NCBI GenBank assembly: GCA_039000515.1
Contig: JBCFYV010000100.1
Coordinates: 21,146,369 to 21,210,368, forward strand
Length of the DNA stretch: 64,000 nt
Direction: 5' to 3'
Origin: Timema cristinae
Taxonomy: Eukaryota > Arthropoda > Insecta > Phasmatodea > Timematidae
Part shown: positions 25,076 to 37,227 of the stretch, in pieces
How the letters are laid out: the number at the start of each line of letters is the position of its first letter
Position numbering within the stretch: position 1 is the first letter of the stretch
Position numbers and translations under genes: made by a program
Notes under the pieces: model-generated
What the model saw: only the letters and a program-made list of their open reading frames with translations
Told to the model about the DNA's origin: nothing
Database searches by the model: none

Positions 25076-25643
25076 TGTAATGTTATTGATTTACCCCTAA
25101 AGAATATGTGAGAGCATTGACAATAATATCGTCCTAATTTTATAAACGTATCTTATTTCATTTAAATTATAATCTATTACATGGCGCTTGAAGCACTTTT
25201 TCTTCCAAGAAGGTACACGCTACTGTAAGTGACGTCAGAGTGTACCAGTCAAGTCAAGTTGACAATATAAGATTTTTAAATAATAACTTCCTCTTCTCGA
25301 ATGATCGAATGGAGATTTTAAAAAGTAACTTGAGTCAGTTTCCGGCTCTCGAACCTCCTAGTAACACCGAGATGTTTTTGTCTTGTATTTTATTTTTTTA
25401 TAACACGACCTTCTCGAAGCTTCCATGAGTAATGGATATATACAAAGAATGGTGCAATGATAGGGCACTAGGCGTCCAGTCCTTGAAGTACTCGGGACTG
25501 CAGCTCCTGTCCGAGATCCCTACGATCGTGCTATAGGTCGCGTAAATAGTTCGTCGACGATATGATCTATTTTATCTTGAAATAAACCGAGATTTAGAAA
25601 TAAAAACATGTCAACATAATAAGTGTGTATTAATTGATACAAT
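25076..25643 (+). repeat. left inverted LTR-like arm, second copy
   Basis: Counterpart of 20019-20592. The PBS-like strings after it here read TTGGCGCCCATCGCGG (about 25767-25782) and GGTGCACAACGTGGGGCGAG (about 25809-25828). Confidence 0.55.
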
Positions 25644-26679
25644 ATTCTAATCATCAGTAAACTCTTTAATTAGTGCTCGACCACGGGGCAATTATCAGCT
25701 AATTAAAATGTAATATCTCATCAATTGTGACCCAAGACAGGGATCCGTAAGTCCAAAACTTCATAATTGGCGCCCATCGCGGTGCAAGAAAATCAAGAAC
25801 GTCATAATTGGTGCACAACGTGGGGCGAGAGAAGTACAAAAACGTTATAATTTCTTCAATAGTAGTAGGCAGTTGAGTTAAACAGTGCCTATTTTAAAAT
25901 TACCTCTCTGTCCAGGCAAAGCAATACCCCGTGTGGGGAGAAGCTGCTTCATATAACGTAAGATTGAATTCTAAAAGTTCGCAGCTATAGTACATCTGTG
26001 ACACTTTTGAGACAGGTATTTGGTTGACCCTTCTCAAATCAAGAGTACACTCATATATTTTGGATCATTGAAACATCTTTATTTGTCTTGCACTTTAATT
26101 GCAATGGTTTCAATATTTGAAGTTCTCTATAATCTTCTTCTAGTTTATGCTTTTCCTCATTTGATTTTTCATGATTTGTACAAATCAAGTAACAAATCAA
26201 GTAGCCTACTGATCCATTATGGTGTTCATGGTTTGAAAAAGGAAAAAATGTACTTTACAAACTACTTGTCCTTACAAATGTAGAGAAGGAATAAAATCAC
26301 ACTTTTGTTCTTCACATTCATTTGTAAAAAAGCTTATACATTTTATATACGGTATTGACAGATTTTTGTTGAAGTATATTTTTAGTTCCATGTCTGAATA
26401 CCTGTGTAGGTTATATTAATCTTTTTGTTGTTTTCTGAATACAGTAATGACTTTATTGCTTGGGAAACTTTTCAATGCGGTGATTGATTTTGAAGAGCAT
26501 TTCTTTTTGTATTTATGGTTTATTTGAATTGTCCTGGTTTAGGCACTAATTGATGATCTGTGAACTAATGTGGTTTGATTGCCACGCGATTGGAAGCCTT
26601 TTTATAAGGTTTATAAAAGAACGAGGTTTACTTATCTCACTCTTTATATCACTCGCCCCTCGTTGGGCCACGTTATACT

Positions 26680-27274
26680 ATATTATGTAATAAATACACT
26701 TTTATAAAGTTGACATTCTTTTAATTCAAAATCTCTGTTTATTTCAAGAGAAAACAGATCATGTCGTCGACAAACTTCGTACGCGGCCGATAGGACGATC
26801 GTAGGGATCGCGGACAGGAGCTACAGTCCTACTACATCAAGGACTGGACTCCTAGTGAGGTTCTATTGCCCCATCTTTCGCATATATCAATAGCTCATGG
26901 AAGCTTCCAGAAGCTTCTGTATAGAAAAATAAAATAAAATAGAAAAATAAAACGTATGGATGGAGCTAGAATGTTCGAGAACAGGAAGCTGGTCAAACTA
27001 CCGTTTAGAAATGCATATTGTTCTTTTTAGGAAAGTAAGTAAATTTATTTTCCTTATAAAAGACTTTAAATTGTCCTTCTGACTCTACAGGTCCTACGTC
27101 ATGCACTCTGACGTCATTGACAGTGGCTCTTGTACCCTCTTAGAAGAAGCGGTGCTTTAAGCGCCATGTAATAGATTATATAATTTAAATAAAATAAGAT
27201 ACGTTTATAAAATTAGGACGATATTATTGTCAATGCTCTCACATATTCTTTAGGGGCAGATCAGTAACATTACA
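26680..27274 (-). repeat. right inverted LTR-like arm, second copy
   Basis: Counterpart of 21636-22231. The GGCCCAACGAGGGGCGAG string lies on the minus strand at about 26651-26670. Confidence 0.55.
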
Positions 27275-27837
27275 ATTTCCTTTATACCATGTGGTGGAGT
27301 TTTATTAGGTGGTTCTTTTCTGCCCCTTTTATCCTCTTCCACAAAACTACCTGTATCTGATACATTAATTAATTAATGCAGTGTTTACTGCACCACGACC
27401 GGTGCTTTAGAAAATCATTGAAGGTTCGCGTTTTTTCTAGAAAAAATGTAGTAGTATGATTTTATATAATGTATTTGTCAGTATCAGTTTTATTTCGAGA
27501 GAACAGCAGCCTATAAGTTGAAGCAGCATATCCTTCTGCGATATGTAAGCCTACGACACAGATTTGTTCTATATTTCTCATTAAACTTAGTTGTACATTT
27601 ATATATACAGTTGGTGCAGTCAGCAGGCCTTGGTACTTTATGATTGCAAACGTCCAGTTTTAGACTCATGTTATAGACCAGATTTGATAAAATTCTTGTT
27701 TTTGTTTATTTTCCATTCGAAATAATTTGGTTTATTCCACCAACTTGATATGTGTTCTTGTTCTATTTAAAACATTTGGATCCAGTACAGAAATAATTAT
27801 CACTATAAAAACTATTTGTATTCACCGTAATACCCGT

Positions 27838-27921
27838 ATCACACGACACTAGCTCGTACTTGAAATCCAATGTGCTAGCTAGCACTAGCTAGCATGTCAT
27901 CAACTAGCGTCGTGTGAATCA
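27838..27921. repeat. nested hairpin, possible MITE end
   Basis: TCACACGACACTAGCT at about 27838-27853 pairs with AACTAGCGTCGTGTGA at 27903-27918. The loop itself holds a perfect palindrome (AGTGCTAGCTAGCACT-type around 27870-27885). More CTAG-containing strings follow to 27995. No second copy or target-site duplication was found. Confidence 0.45.
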
Positions 27922-30900
27922 GAAAAGTATACTGGTTCTGCCTTTTTGTACTGGCTACCATACTAGTTGTGATGATATAACAGGCACTATTTTCGTACTA
28001 GTTCCGACACTAATCTGTGTAATTTGACCAATCAATGCGTTCTGTGAATGTGTGTAGAGAAATAGTAGAAATGGCGCCAACATGGTCATCGGATGCGATT
28101 TTGTTGTTGGCAGACAGGAAATTGTTCTAAGCATCCTTGTTTGTATAGTACTAATTTGCCACAATATGACAATATATTTAATATACATTTAATTAAAAAC
28201 ATGTCATCTAAAAACGACAGACTGTGTTCCAGGCCCAATTTTACTATAAATAAACTTGATAGCATGCCAACCTTGGGTAGTTGTTTTTTTTAGAACATAA
28301 AGTGTGCGTAAGTTTAAAAGAGAACATTTGTGTATCAAGGATACTGTACTTGGACACCCATGGGTTTAGGGGCCTCTGACCACATCGTAAATAAGTTAAT
28401 ACAAATTTAAGGAGATAGTAAAAGTTGAGTGTGGCCTAACACGTGGTCGTCATGATTGGGTCTTGGCCCGTGTGGTTAGTACCATATTTATTTCATAGAT
28501 AGCCCAGCTGGTTTCTTTGGTGGATTTTGTTTCCTCTCTTCCCCCTTCTAGCCCGCAAAATGCCGTTTAGCTCCATAACATCTCAGGCTTGCCAAAGTGT
28601 TGTAGTAGAAGTTTTTTTTTCTGTTGTTTTTTCTTGTGTAATAATTTGTTTTGACTATCAGTATGTGTATACAGGTAATTGTTATAATATATATGTTTGT
28701 ATTTTGTTTGTGTTAAATGCCCTAGCTATTAAATATGCACAATTTTGTTTCATTAAATAATTAAGGTTAGAAACCAAGGGTGTTAGGGATTTTGTTGTTG
28801 TTGAGGGTGTCGGGAAGTAAGCTAAACAGGAAAAGTTTTTTTTTTGTTGGTTGGTTGATGGCTGGGCATATGAACTGTGAAGTAGGAATGTGATCGAAGG
28901 TAAAAAAAAAGGGAACCTAAGTTTAACTAATGTTTTATCAGAAACAATTTGACTATGACGCAGAATTATTTTTTATCAATGTGTGAACGCCATGCTAGGA
29001 AAGGAAAGTGTTTTGGGAATCCAGTTCCAATATTACCAGTGAGAAACCTGTGTGTATAAATCTGTTCCACGCGTGTGGCCCAGCACGTTCTTCATAAACT
29101 GATTGTTCTTAAGCCATGGTCAATGGAAGGTAGCCTAAACACAACATTTATAGGCCTAGTGCCTACAACATTAATATTACCAGCCATCATTGAATGGTCC
29201 ATGGTGAACCATGTATCAAGCATTTAGCTTTGAACTAAATAAACATTGTTTGTTGCATTGATTGGTTTCTCTTTTAGGAACAGGATGTGCAAATGCAAGT
29301 ACAGGCTAACTATCAAAGACGGTCCAATCTCTTTTTTTGTGTGTTATTTTTATAAATAATCATCACGGCTAATTTAGTGGGTGTATTTTCTGTTCCATAA
29401 TCAAGAAGTGTAATTGATATTTTGTTTTGATTAGTTGTAATTGTAAACATTTTGCTGTGGTTGTGAATAATATGTTTGTCAAGTGTTTAATGATTTTGTT
29501 TTGAGGCCATTTTGTTTGTTTGTTCCTTTGTGCTGAAGGGTTAATAAACGCTTGGTTTTTTTCTCTCATCAATTATATCTGTCAGTGGCGAGTTCAGGTA
29601 CCCAGAAGCCCGAGATTAAGTCCTGGATGTTTCTACACTGGTGCCAGCCGGGAAGGGTTATAAATATTGTGTAAGAAACAGGGATTTGAACCATGTTATA
29701 TGATGAACAGTGAGGGGGAGAAAACCCTTACAACCTGCCCTTGACGGACTATGAATCCAACTGAACCAAGGCATTGAGACGACGCCTTACCAGCGAAAGA
29801 AGGCCACTCCCAAGAAATAAGTGATGGCTGCTACTCGAACATAGCCCCCCTTGATTTGAATTCTTCTGTCAGTGTTGTTCCAAACCCTCCAATTGGTTCA
29901 TCCTATGTGTTTCTAGGGCTTGCCCGACTATTCCGGTGGATCTCGTGTTCTTATCCCTCAATCCCTCTCCCCCATCCTTTGACCCGCTCTCTGTGAACAT
30001 GTGATCTGGCTTAGTCAGTATATATGGATGTGTTTGGTTAGTGTGGGTACACACTGTACTACTGTCCTTGGCCAGGTAAGCGACTCTGTCCTAATTGGAA
30101 CAACCTGCGCATTTTTCTAAATTCTCTTTTGGCTTAAATAACTTAATCTATTCAAAATTGTCATCAGGAATTACATATTTAGCTAATTATTGGGAACGGC
30201 TGAGGATGTTTTATTTGGTAACTAACGTGGCTAGAGTAAAGCCATTATTCAATTTTGGATTATGTATCTAGGCGAGATTATTCTTTTTCTGAGCTTTAGG
30301 TAGTATCTGTTTCACTGCTTCTCGTATAATTTTTGAGGCTTGTTCACGTAGGCTATGGCCGTATTATTTATGGATATAGATGGCGTGGTTTACGGTGTAG
30401 TTTTTTATTGTTAAATTTATCTTGATGCCATGACTTAATAAGTCCCATTAGACATTCTTACATTTATAAAATCCTATCTTAAGGAGGAATTTATCAATGT
30501 AACTCTGTTCTATATGAAGTTTGGAGGTATACATTAGGACGGGGACATCTTTACCGGTGAAATATAGTGTCACTGGCACCTAGCCAAACATATAACCCCC
30601 ATAGTTGTAAAAGTTGGCTTAATCATTTTTTACAACTAATCTTATGAAATACATCTAAACACATTACGTATATTTTGTCTTCTAAATGTAGACCTCCACA
30701 TACTAACCACTATACGTCATTAAGTGCAAAATTAATACTTAACAATGTTTGTCTAGCGATTCTATCACTAGACGTGCGTCACACTGCAATTAGAAAACGC
30801 CGACAGGCAGTTTGGGGTTTTAACCCTCGCAGAGTGAACTGAGGGATTTTTAAAATTTTGTTTCAGATTCTTATCTTTAACATAGCCTTTCCCCGATAAT

Positions 30901-31181
30901 GTAGATATACTTCCTCCAAAACCAAAGTCATATTTCAAAATGTTATGCTTTTACTAATTACAATGGTTCTAGAAGATGTAGAACAGGCATATTTTGATAA
31001 CAAATTTCACAAAACACAACCGTTGAAACAAATAAACGTGTATTAAAATATTATTAATATTATACTTAGTACTTTGTTAGATTAATGAATTATAACTATG
31101 TCTAAATGGTTTCAACTCCAAGTATTTATCAAAAAAACTCAGGATTTTACTATGTATAACTGAATAAAAAAAGCCACTCAC
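27922..31181. other. intergenic DNA, no gene recognised
   Basis: Short open frames (28093-28293, 28527-28760, 29369-29572) show no known motif. Between 29582 and 29860 the sequence is GC-richer and has a tRNA-like B box on the minus strand (GGTTCAAATCC near 29684-29694), perhaps an old SINE of another family. Confidence 0.45.
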
Positions 31182-31191
31182 ATTTAATGAT

Positions 31192-31473
31192 TATTATTAT
31201 TATTAGCACCGCGTCTTACTACCCGTTCGGGTTATACGCACTTACGCTAATGTGTTAATGGAAGGGTGATTGTGAGATGAAATGGAGGACCTACAGTTTA
31301 ACGTGGAATCCGAACCACGGTGGAGGCCTGGCATTCCCCACATTCACAAGATGTCTTGTTAGAGGTGAAGGAAGGGTTTAGAAATCAGATAAATCTGTGC
31401 CGGGACCGAGGATTGAACCCCGGCCGCCAGCACAGAAGTCTGACACCTTACCCCTAGACCACCAGGTCACCAT
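31192..31473 (-). mobile_element. tRNA-derived SINE, minus orientation, with target-site duplication
   Basis: On the minus strand the head begins TGGTGACCTGGTGGTCTAGG (A-box-like) and has the B box GGGGTTCAATCCTCGG near 31404-31419. The GGTTCGGATTCCACG core follows, then the tail CCCGAACGGGTAGTAAGACG and a (TAA)n end. ATTTAATGAT flanks it on both sides (31182-31191 and 31474-31483), as expected for LINE-assisted insertion. This is the best-preserved full-length copy here. Confidence 0.85.
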
Positions 31474-31605
31474 ATTTAATGATGAATGAAGTAACGGAGG
31501 GAGAATGCAAAGAGGAGATACAGCCATACTTCGAGAAAATGGGTGCTCGGGCATGAAGCATGACATTGTCTCCCTCCAGTCAAATATAGTTTTAGTACTC
31601 ATTTT

Positions 31606-31877
31606 GGTTGACCTGGTGGTCCATGGGGGTCCGGGGTTCAATACTCGGTCCCGGCACAGATTCATCTGATTGCCAAACACTTCCTTCACCTCTGACAAGA
31701 CGTGTATTAATCACAACTTGTGAATGTGATGAATGCCAGGCCTCCACCATGGTTCGGATCCCACGTTAAACTGTAGGTCCTCCATTTCATCTCACAATCA
31801 CCCTACCATTACACATTAGCGTAAGTGCGTATAACCCGAACGGGTAGTAAGACGCAGTGGTAATAATACTATAATAA
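31606..31877 (+). mobile_element. tRNA-derived SINE, plus orientation, with target-site duplication
   Basis: Same family as 31192-31473 but inverted. The head GGTTGACCTGGTGGTCCATG lacks roughly 30 nt between the A and B boxes, so its internal promoter is damaged. The B box GGGGTTCAATACTCGG lies near 31631-31646. The tail CCCGAACGGGTAGTAAGACG and a TAATAATAC end follow. TCATTTT occurs at 31599-31605 and 31878-31884, a likely 7-bp target-site duplication. Confidence 0.8.
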
Positions 31878-31884
31878 TCATTTT

Positions 31885-34772
31885 ATTAATGTTAATTAAA
31901 CTTCTGTAACTTCATGATCTTCCGATGTGTTGGCCCCCAAATCCATCAGACCGTAAAATGTGTCGCGGAGTTCAGTAATGCTGCATCGATGGTTACTTCG
32001 ACTATTATCATGGATGATTTTCAGACTCTTTATAAATTGTTGAAGGTATCGATTATAAATACAAATTACCATTCATGTGGGAGCAAGCAAGATTTTCGAA
32101 ATAATTTGAAATCCATACTCTGACGTGTGAGCTTGATGCTCAATATGAACGATTGCAGTAGGGTGTTTTTGTTTTCTATTTGTGGTATCCCATTAATATA
32201 ATGGCACATTTTCATTAAATTATCTTCTTAATATAGTGTACATAGTTATAATTTGTTAATATTTGATGTAAGTTGTGCATAACTCGAAAGGACAGCGGAG
32301 CGCGTAACATTAAAAAAAACTCAACCTTATGGTTAAAATATAATTATAATTTATTTTTTTTATTTTCTATAGACCGTATGGGTAGGGTTTGTTGGTTATC
32401 TCACCTCCTCTTTTGGTTTTATACCGCGTTCATTTAATCTGCGTGCCACTATGAGTTAAATATTTATGTATGAGTAATTTTCCATTCCCATCGTTCGTTG
32501 TTTGTATGAAAGTGATGTGTGCCTATGTCAGATGAGGACTCTGCAGGATGATGTTGGGAGAACTGTGCTGGTATATATCAGCTCAGTAACTATTGTGACC
32601 AGGTATAGGAGAATCGCGCACTTACCTTCCGTTCTACAACAGATTTTGGTTTGAATATAACCTTATATCAGCGCAAATATGCAGGAAGAGTACAATTTAA
32701 GTGTGAAAGAGGCAGGATGCAGTGACAAAATGGTTGATTATAAATAATATCAATTTATATAGTTACACGCAGGCCCTAACCTTAAAAATTACAAATTAAC
32801 TTCCTCTTCTAATACTACACCAAGAAAACCTCTTAAAGATGGAGTTTTCTGGTTATTGTAAAATAATAACCCTACGTAATCCACTTTATAGCAGTTGACA
32901 TCGCTAACCATAACCCTAGAAATGTATGTCATCATGCTATAAGAAACTAAGCCACAATAGCACCATCGGTTTTGATTAAGTCTAGGATCCACAATGGCAT
33001 GATGGTTGATTTGCTTTATTTATTTTCAGGTATGATTAGAGATGTGAGTGGAAGCTATGCACTCTGCATACATACGATGACAGGCCTAACATTAGTGTGC
33101 GTCATCCCTTGGATACTGGAAATGTTTATTGTCCAACGAAAACAACAAAAATCAGTGAAAATATCTCAAATTTTGTAGATTATGAAAGTAAATATAAGCT
33201 ATACAATATTCGTTTAAGGGAAAAATATTTATTGAACTCAACCAGATTTCCTTATCCAAGTAGGTTAACCTAGAATATAATGACTAAGCAACTTCCCGTA
33301 TAAACTCTTTTTTAGTTGAAGGGTAGTTTTCATAAAAGCAATTAATATTTTCAAACATATTTAAAGCAAATAAATTAACTCTGTGAAAATCGGTCATTTT
33401 GACTCACTACTATACAACAGGAGGCGTATAAAGCCTAAATAATGTAGATAAACAAATATATATAATATAGCATTTAATTTAGCATTCAGATTCTTGTACT
33501 GTTTTATCGTCAGCTTAAACGTAAACATGGTTTAGTGTTAAATCAAGAAGATATATTATACTATTGCAAAGTTTACATAGAATGTTTGAATTCAAACACT
33601 ATTAGGTGTATGTCTAGATAAATTAAGTAAGAATCCTGTTTTAGCCATCAGACAACACACTTGTAAATGATTTCCCATTTAATTGAAGCAAATGCATTAT
33701 TTTTGTAGCAAAGGAAATGCTAAGGGTTTATTAACCTGTCCATTTTAAATTAAGGTGCATTTAGATATCTGTGTACTTAATATTTACATGCCCAGATTTA
33801 AAATGTTAATTTAATATATATAGCTTTTATATTGATTGTTGGATCAGAAAAATATACAATGGATTTTATCTGATTTACATACGAGGAAAATGAATTGTCA
33901 CAGTCTAGATTCCTAAAACTATTTTAAAGGTAAATTTATGTTACATCAAAATTTCGTATTTTCATAAGGTCCTGGTATTAGCATTGGAAATAAAATATGT
34001 TTTACTTTTTAAATGTAATACTAGTTCTTCTAAAGTAGAATTTTTATACAAGTTACGACCCAGCTATAAATTATTCTAGGTTATTATATAGATTTTTAGG
34101 AATGAACTTATAGATGAAAATTATGGGTTGAAAGTATAATCTATAAGTACGGTTTCCAACACTTTTTTTCCAATCATTTGACCATAATTTTGGAAAAAGC
34201 AGTCTTATAATTTTAACATTTTAAAATTAATTGAATGTTATAAGTTTCGTTTTATTGATGTCTACTATACATATTATATTCAACACAAATAACTATAATA
34301 TTTGAAATTCTTCAAAATTAATATTTAACTAGAAATTAATTTTCTAAGTGATTTTCTGAACAAAAAGTAATATGTATCATAATTTTATATAGTGAGTTAA
34401 AGAGGGTATGTATTTGATTAAGTTGATTTCTGTATTTATTTTAATACAAATGAAAAAAAAAAAATTACACAATACATGATTTGTGGAAAATTGATATCAA
34501 TCCTCTTTCTTGACATAATATAACTGTTTTAACTGTAAGAAAAATAAATTATAAAATTGATATTTTTAAAATAAAAGCTATGATTTCAAGTGTTTTAATT
34601 TACCCCACAGTCTTAAAGGTTATACTTTTTTGAGAAAGGAAATATAAATAATATGAACCATGGATATGTATTCAAAATCAGTGGAATTTTTTTGGAAAAT
34701 TATGATTGGTGCAGGATCCATCCTTGTTCAAAATTGACTTCAACATAATAAACCATTCCCAATTTAATGGTA
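31885..34772. other. AT-rich intergenic DNA, nothing recognised
   Basis: Nearly 2.9 kb without a supported feature. Frames at 31914-32123, 32789-32992 and 32972-33178 carry no known motif. Confidence 0.6.
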
Positions 34773-34775
34773 TTA

Positions 34776-35332
34776 AGGTAAGCGCCCATTGGTTCAGTAC
34801 CGCATGGACTGCAAGGAGGGAACGGAAAGTACACTTGATTCTTAGCATTTTTTGTTACCAAGATGCGCCCACAACGTCGGTACCACCGGCAACGGGCACT
34901 CCGCCGTTCCGTCATTCGACAGAAAGTCCGGGTGAGAGAATTAAAATCAAGTGCGGTCCGGAATTGTTGGCGTCATCTTCAATCAGATCAGGAAATAGTG
35001 TGTGGTATTCGCCAAACATAAGTCCTTTCCTGTTGCTGTTGTAAACCAGAATCGTTGTTTCCTAAATTTTCTTCTCCCCTCTTCAATTAAAAGGCAACTA
35101 ATAACTACAAATTCTTCCTCACTTTCTATATTTAAATAATACGCTGAAATATCACTCACAAAAGTAGAATTATAAAGATGAAACAAATCTAACAATAACA
35201 AAAATGCTAACAGTACTTCCTTGAGCGCTATGAGATCAGAGTCTCCGTCAGTGCGGATAGTAGGTGAACGCCCCTCCCATCCCCACCAAAAATGTGCGGT
35301 CCATGGGGTACTAAACCGGTGGGCGCTTACCT
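34776..35332 (-). mobile_element. PIF/Harbinger-type element, 557 bp
   Basis: The ends are inverted repeats of about 38 bp starting AGGTAAGCGCCC, with a later shared ATGGAC segment. TTA sits immediately outside both ends (34773-34775 and 35333-35335), the target-site duplication typical of PIF/Harbinger transposons. The interior carries a fragment of transposase on the minus strand, so this is a deletion derivative too short to encode a full transposase. Confidence 0.8.
34955..35167 (-). pseudogene. Harbinger transposase N-terminal fragment
   Basis: On the minus strand, an LLIEEGRRKFRKQRFW segment is followed, after a one-base frame change near 35020, by FGEYHTLFPDLIEDD. A run of E and R residues leading to R-F-W, then G-E-[FY]-H, L-[FY] and a D-[LF]-x-x-D segment, is the usual opening of HARBI1-like transposases. 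The DDE catalytic domain is missing. The fragment lies wholly inside the TIR-bounded element at 34776-35332. Confidence 0.65.
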
Positions 35333-35666
35333 TTATTATTATAAGTATAATGTCTTGATCAATTGCTGCGCATGTACATACAGTCAATTTTTTAAACAAA
35401 TATTTTATTTTCTGAAATAGGGATTTAATTTCAGAAGCGCTAAGCTCAACCCGTAGGTCCCAAGCCTCCATATGCTGTGTAAGTAAGGAGGATCACTTTC
35501 TCCCTGTAGACGCTTGGCGAGGTGGATCAACCTGTGGGTCCCTTTTCCCAAGTGCTGATTACGTCCTCCCTTACAACCCCCTCCCTCGTAAGTATCAGCT
35601 AGTATGATTCCTCGTTCCACTACGTCACACCGCGAGATAGTATTGTGATTTCAATTAACTTCCTTT

Positions 35667-35715
35667 CCTCTGATTGGTTGCTATAAATAGCCTCCTTCCC
35701 CCCATCCCCTAATCT
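35667..35715 (+). promoter_or_regulatory. candidate TATA promoter
   Basis: An inverted CCAAT box (ATTGG, 35673-35677) precedes a strong TATA box (CTATAAATAG, 35681-35690), followed about 20-40 bases later by a C/T-rich stretch. It points rightward, away from the sense of the Polinton genes, and no coding sequence follows. It may belong to the lost end of the mobile element or to chance. Confidence 0.4.
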
Positions 35716-35790
35716 CCTTTCCTTCCTCCTACCTCTCTTCCCCCTCCCCTACAGCCCCTTGCCTACAAACCCCGGACATGTTGGTTCTTG

Positions 35791-35862
35791 ATGATTAATT
35801 ATTAATGATTGTTAATTAATTATTGCTAATTAATTATTGTCAATTAATTAATTAATTGGTAG
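35791..35862. repeat. TTAATTAAT-rich repeat
   Basis: ATTAATTATT and its inverse recur five or six times in about 70 bp, forming an AT-rich self-complementary stretch. Confidence 0.7.
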
Positions 35863-35937
35863 GATTGAGGTGTTGGAGTGTTTATTCATTGATTAGGGCG
35901 TTGTAGTTTATTTGGGGGGAGCATGAGGCCGTGGCAC

Positions 35938-36038
35938 GAACCTCGCGCTATGGCTGTCTTATGTTGAATGAACATTGGTTCCTCCGTCACAAGGTTCTGT
36001 CCCGGAACAAGCAGCATGAACCTCGCGCTATGGCTGTC
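35938..36038. repeat. two-copy direct repeat, 21 bp, 80 bp apart
   Basis: GAACCTCGCGCTATGGCTGT, plus one more shared base, occurs at 35938-35958 and 36018-36038. The intervening sequences are not obviously related. Confidence 0.8.
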
Positions 36039-36104
36039 GGTGTAAGAGTGTGATAAATGGTTCCCCCAGCCTTTCACTTCCCCCTTCCTTAGAGGTATGT
36101 GTCG

Positions 36105-36300
36105 CAACCCTGGCGCCAGTCTCGCAGACAAGAAGTCAGGAAAAGAATAGATCGTGACCATAGCAACCTGGGTTTTCCCTGGCGCCAGTATGTCGGCCTA
36201 CAAGACGAGTTGAGACAAGAATAGGTATTCAGGTCATTGACCCAGGCAACGGGTTTTTCCCTGGCGCCAGGTTGGTGAGCAGACAAGACAAGTTGGGGAC
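36105..36300. repeat. degenerate tandem repeat centred on CTGGCGCCAG
   Basis: The perfect 10-bp palindrome CTGGCGCCAG sits at 36110-36119, 36179-36188 and 36261-36270. Each is followed by a related GACAAGA- and GAATAG-containing segment and preceded by a GGGTTTTTCC-like stretch. Unit spacing is 69 and 82 bp. It lies just outside the last Polinton gene. Confidence 0.75.
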
Positions 36301-36429
36301 TCGTGAGGACAAACAGTAAATAAAACACAGATACTATAAATATACATATATTTATTAAACATCACAATTATACATTTTTACAGAATGTCTCATATATTCG
36401 TTCATACGTTTTTCAACAGTGTCTTTTTA

Positions 36430-37104
36430 GATGCGTTTAGTAAAATTGTTTTTAGTTCACAATCCAGCATGCAATAATCCAAACCGACGACTTGACGTGT
36501 ATAGTAGGTAGCGCTGATAAGATCCAGTTTTTGATCTGCGTTTCCACCGTAGGCTGTTCTAGGTCGATGACATCCGCCGATTCTGTTAGCGTGTCACATA
36601 CATCCACGACGAGCGTGTCGATCAAATCGTTGCAATAGTGGGCGACGGGTGCCGACCACATGTCCTCGTCGGTCGACGGTGACGTTTATGAGGTCTCACA
36701 CCTCGCAAAAACGCGCCCAGCTAGTTGCTAGATAGGCGACCCGTTTGAGTCCGGCGTCTTGTTTCTCAAAGATGACGACCATACGGTCACCGCACATGCG
36801 TCTCAGAGAGATTTCATGATTAGTCAGACTAATCTTCTGAGGAGGTTGCGTGTTGCTGAAAAACTTTGATATGACAGACTTGTAGCTGCCCAGTTCTTGC
36901 CACTCTGTGCGGTTAAACACCGAACAGTTCCCTCCCCATTTTTCTAGCTGGTAATAGGGCGTAAAGTTGTTCTTGACGCTCATGCCGACGATGACTCGCT
37001 TGGCGTCGACTCCATTCAGCGGGAACAAATGTGTTGAAAATACTGGTGATGACGAGTGGCTTCACTGTCTTTGCTTTGTGGGTGCAAACTTCTTTACCTT
37101 CCAT
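36430..37104 (-). pseudogene. Polinton-associated conserved protein, unnamed
   Basis: The candidate ATG is at 37102-37104. The first ~25 codons are in one frame (37104-37030), the next ~110 in another (37028-36696), and a third frame (36661-36452) continues to the end, so at least two frame changes interrupt it. Segments such as VIVGMSVKNNFTPYYQLEKW and a later VIFEKQDAGLKRV give the impression of a small conserved protein that accompanies F54H12-type Polinton genes, but I cannot assign a function. It is the last gene of the minus-strand block. Some frame breaks may be assembly errors. Confidence 0.45.
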
Positions 37105-37227
37105 GATATTTAGTGGTTATGGGCGACACGTCACCGTGACGCCCATTTTATAGGCGCACGCAGCTTGGACATGGCCTCTTGAAGGGTGGCATGCCCCTAC
37201 AGTCTTGAAAAAATCTATTGTAATATC

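Larger units (their letters stand above)
22699..27637. repeat. second copy of the ~4.95-kb duplication, right of the N gap
   Basis: Same content and order as 17629-22598. This copy looks cleaner, with shorter homopolymers, so it is the better reference for the locus. Confidence 0.85.

Noticed and set aside
17629..27637. Genuine recent tandem duplication
   Set aside because: Not excluded, but both inner edges coincide exactly with the 100-N gap, which a real duplication would not require.
31378..31698. 106-codon minus-strand frame over the SINE pair
   Set aside because: It is a translation of the tRNA-derived SINE heads and has no domain.
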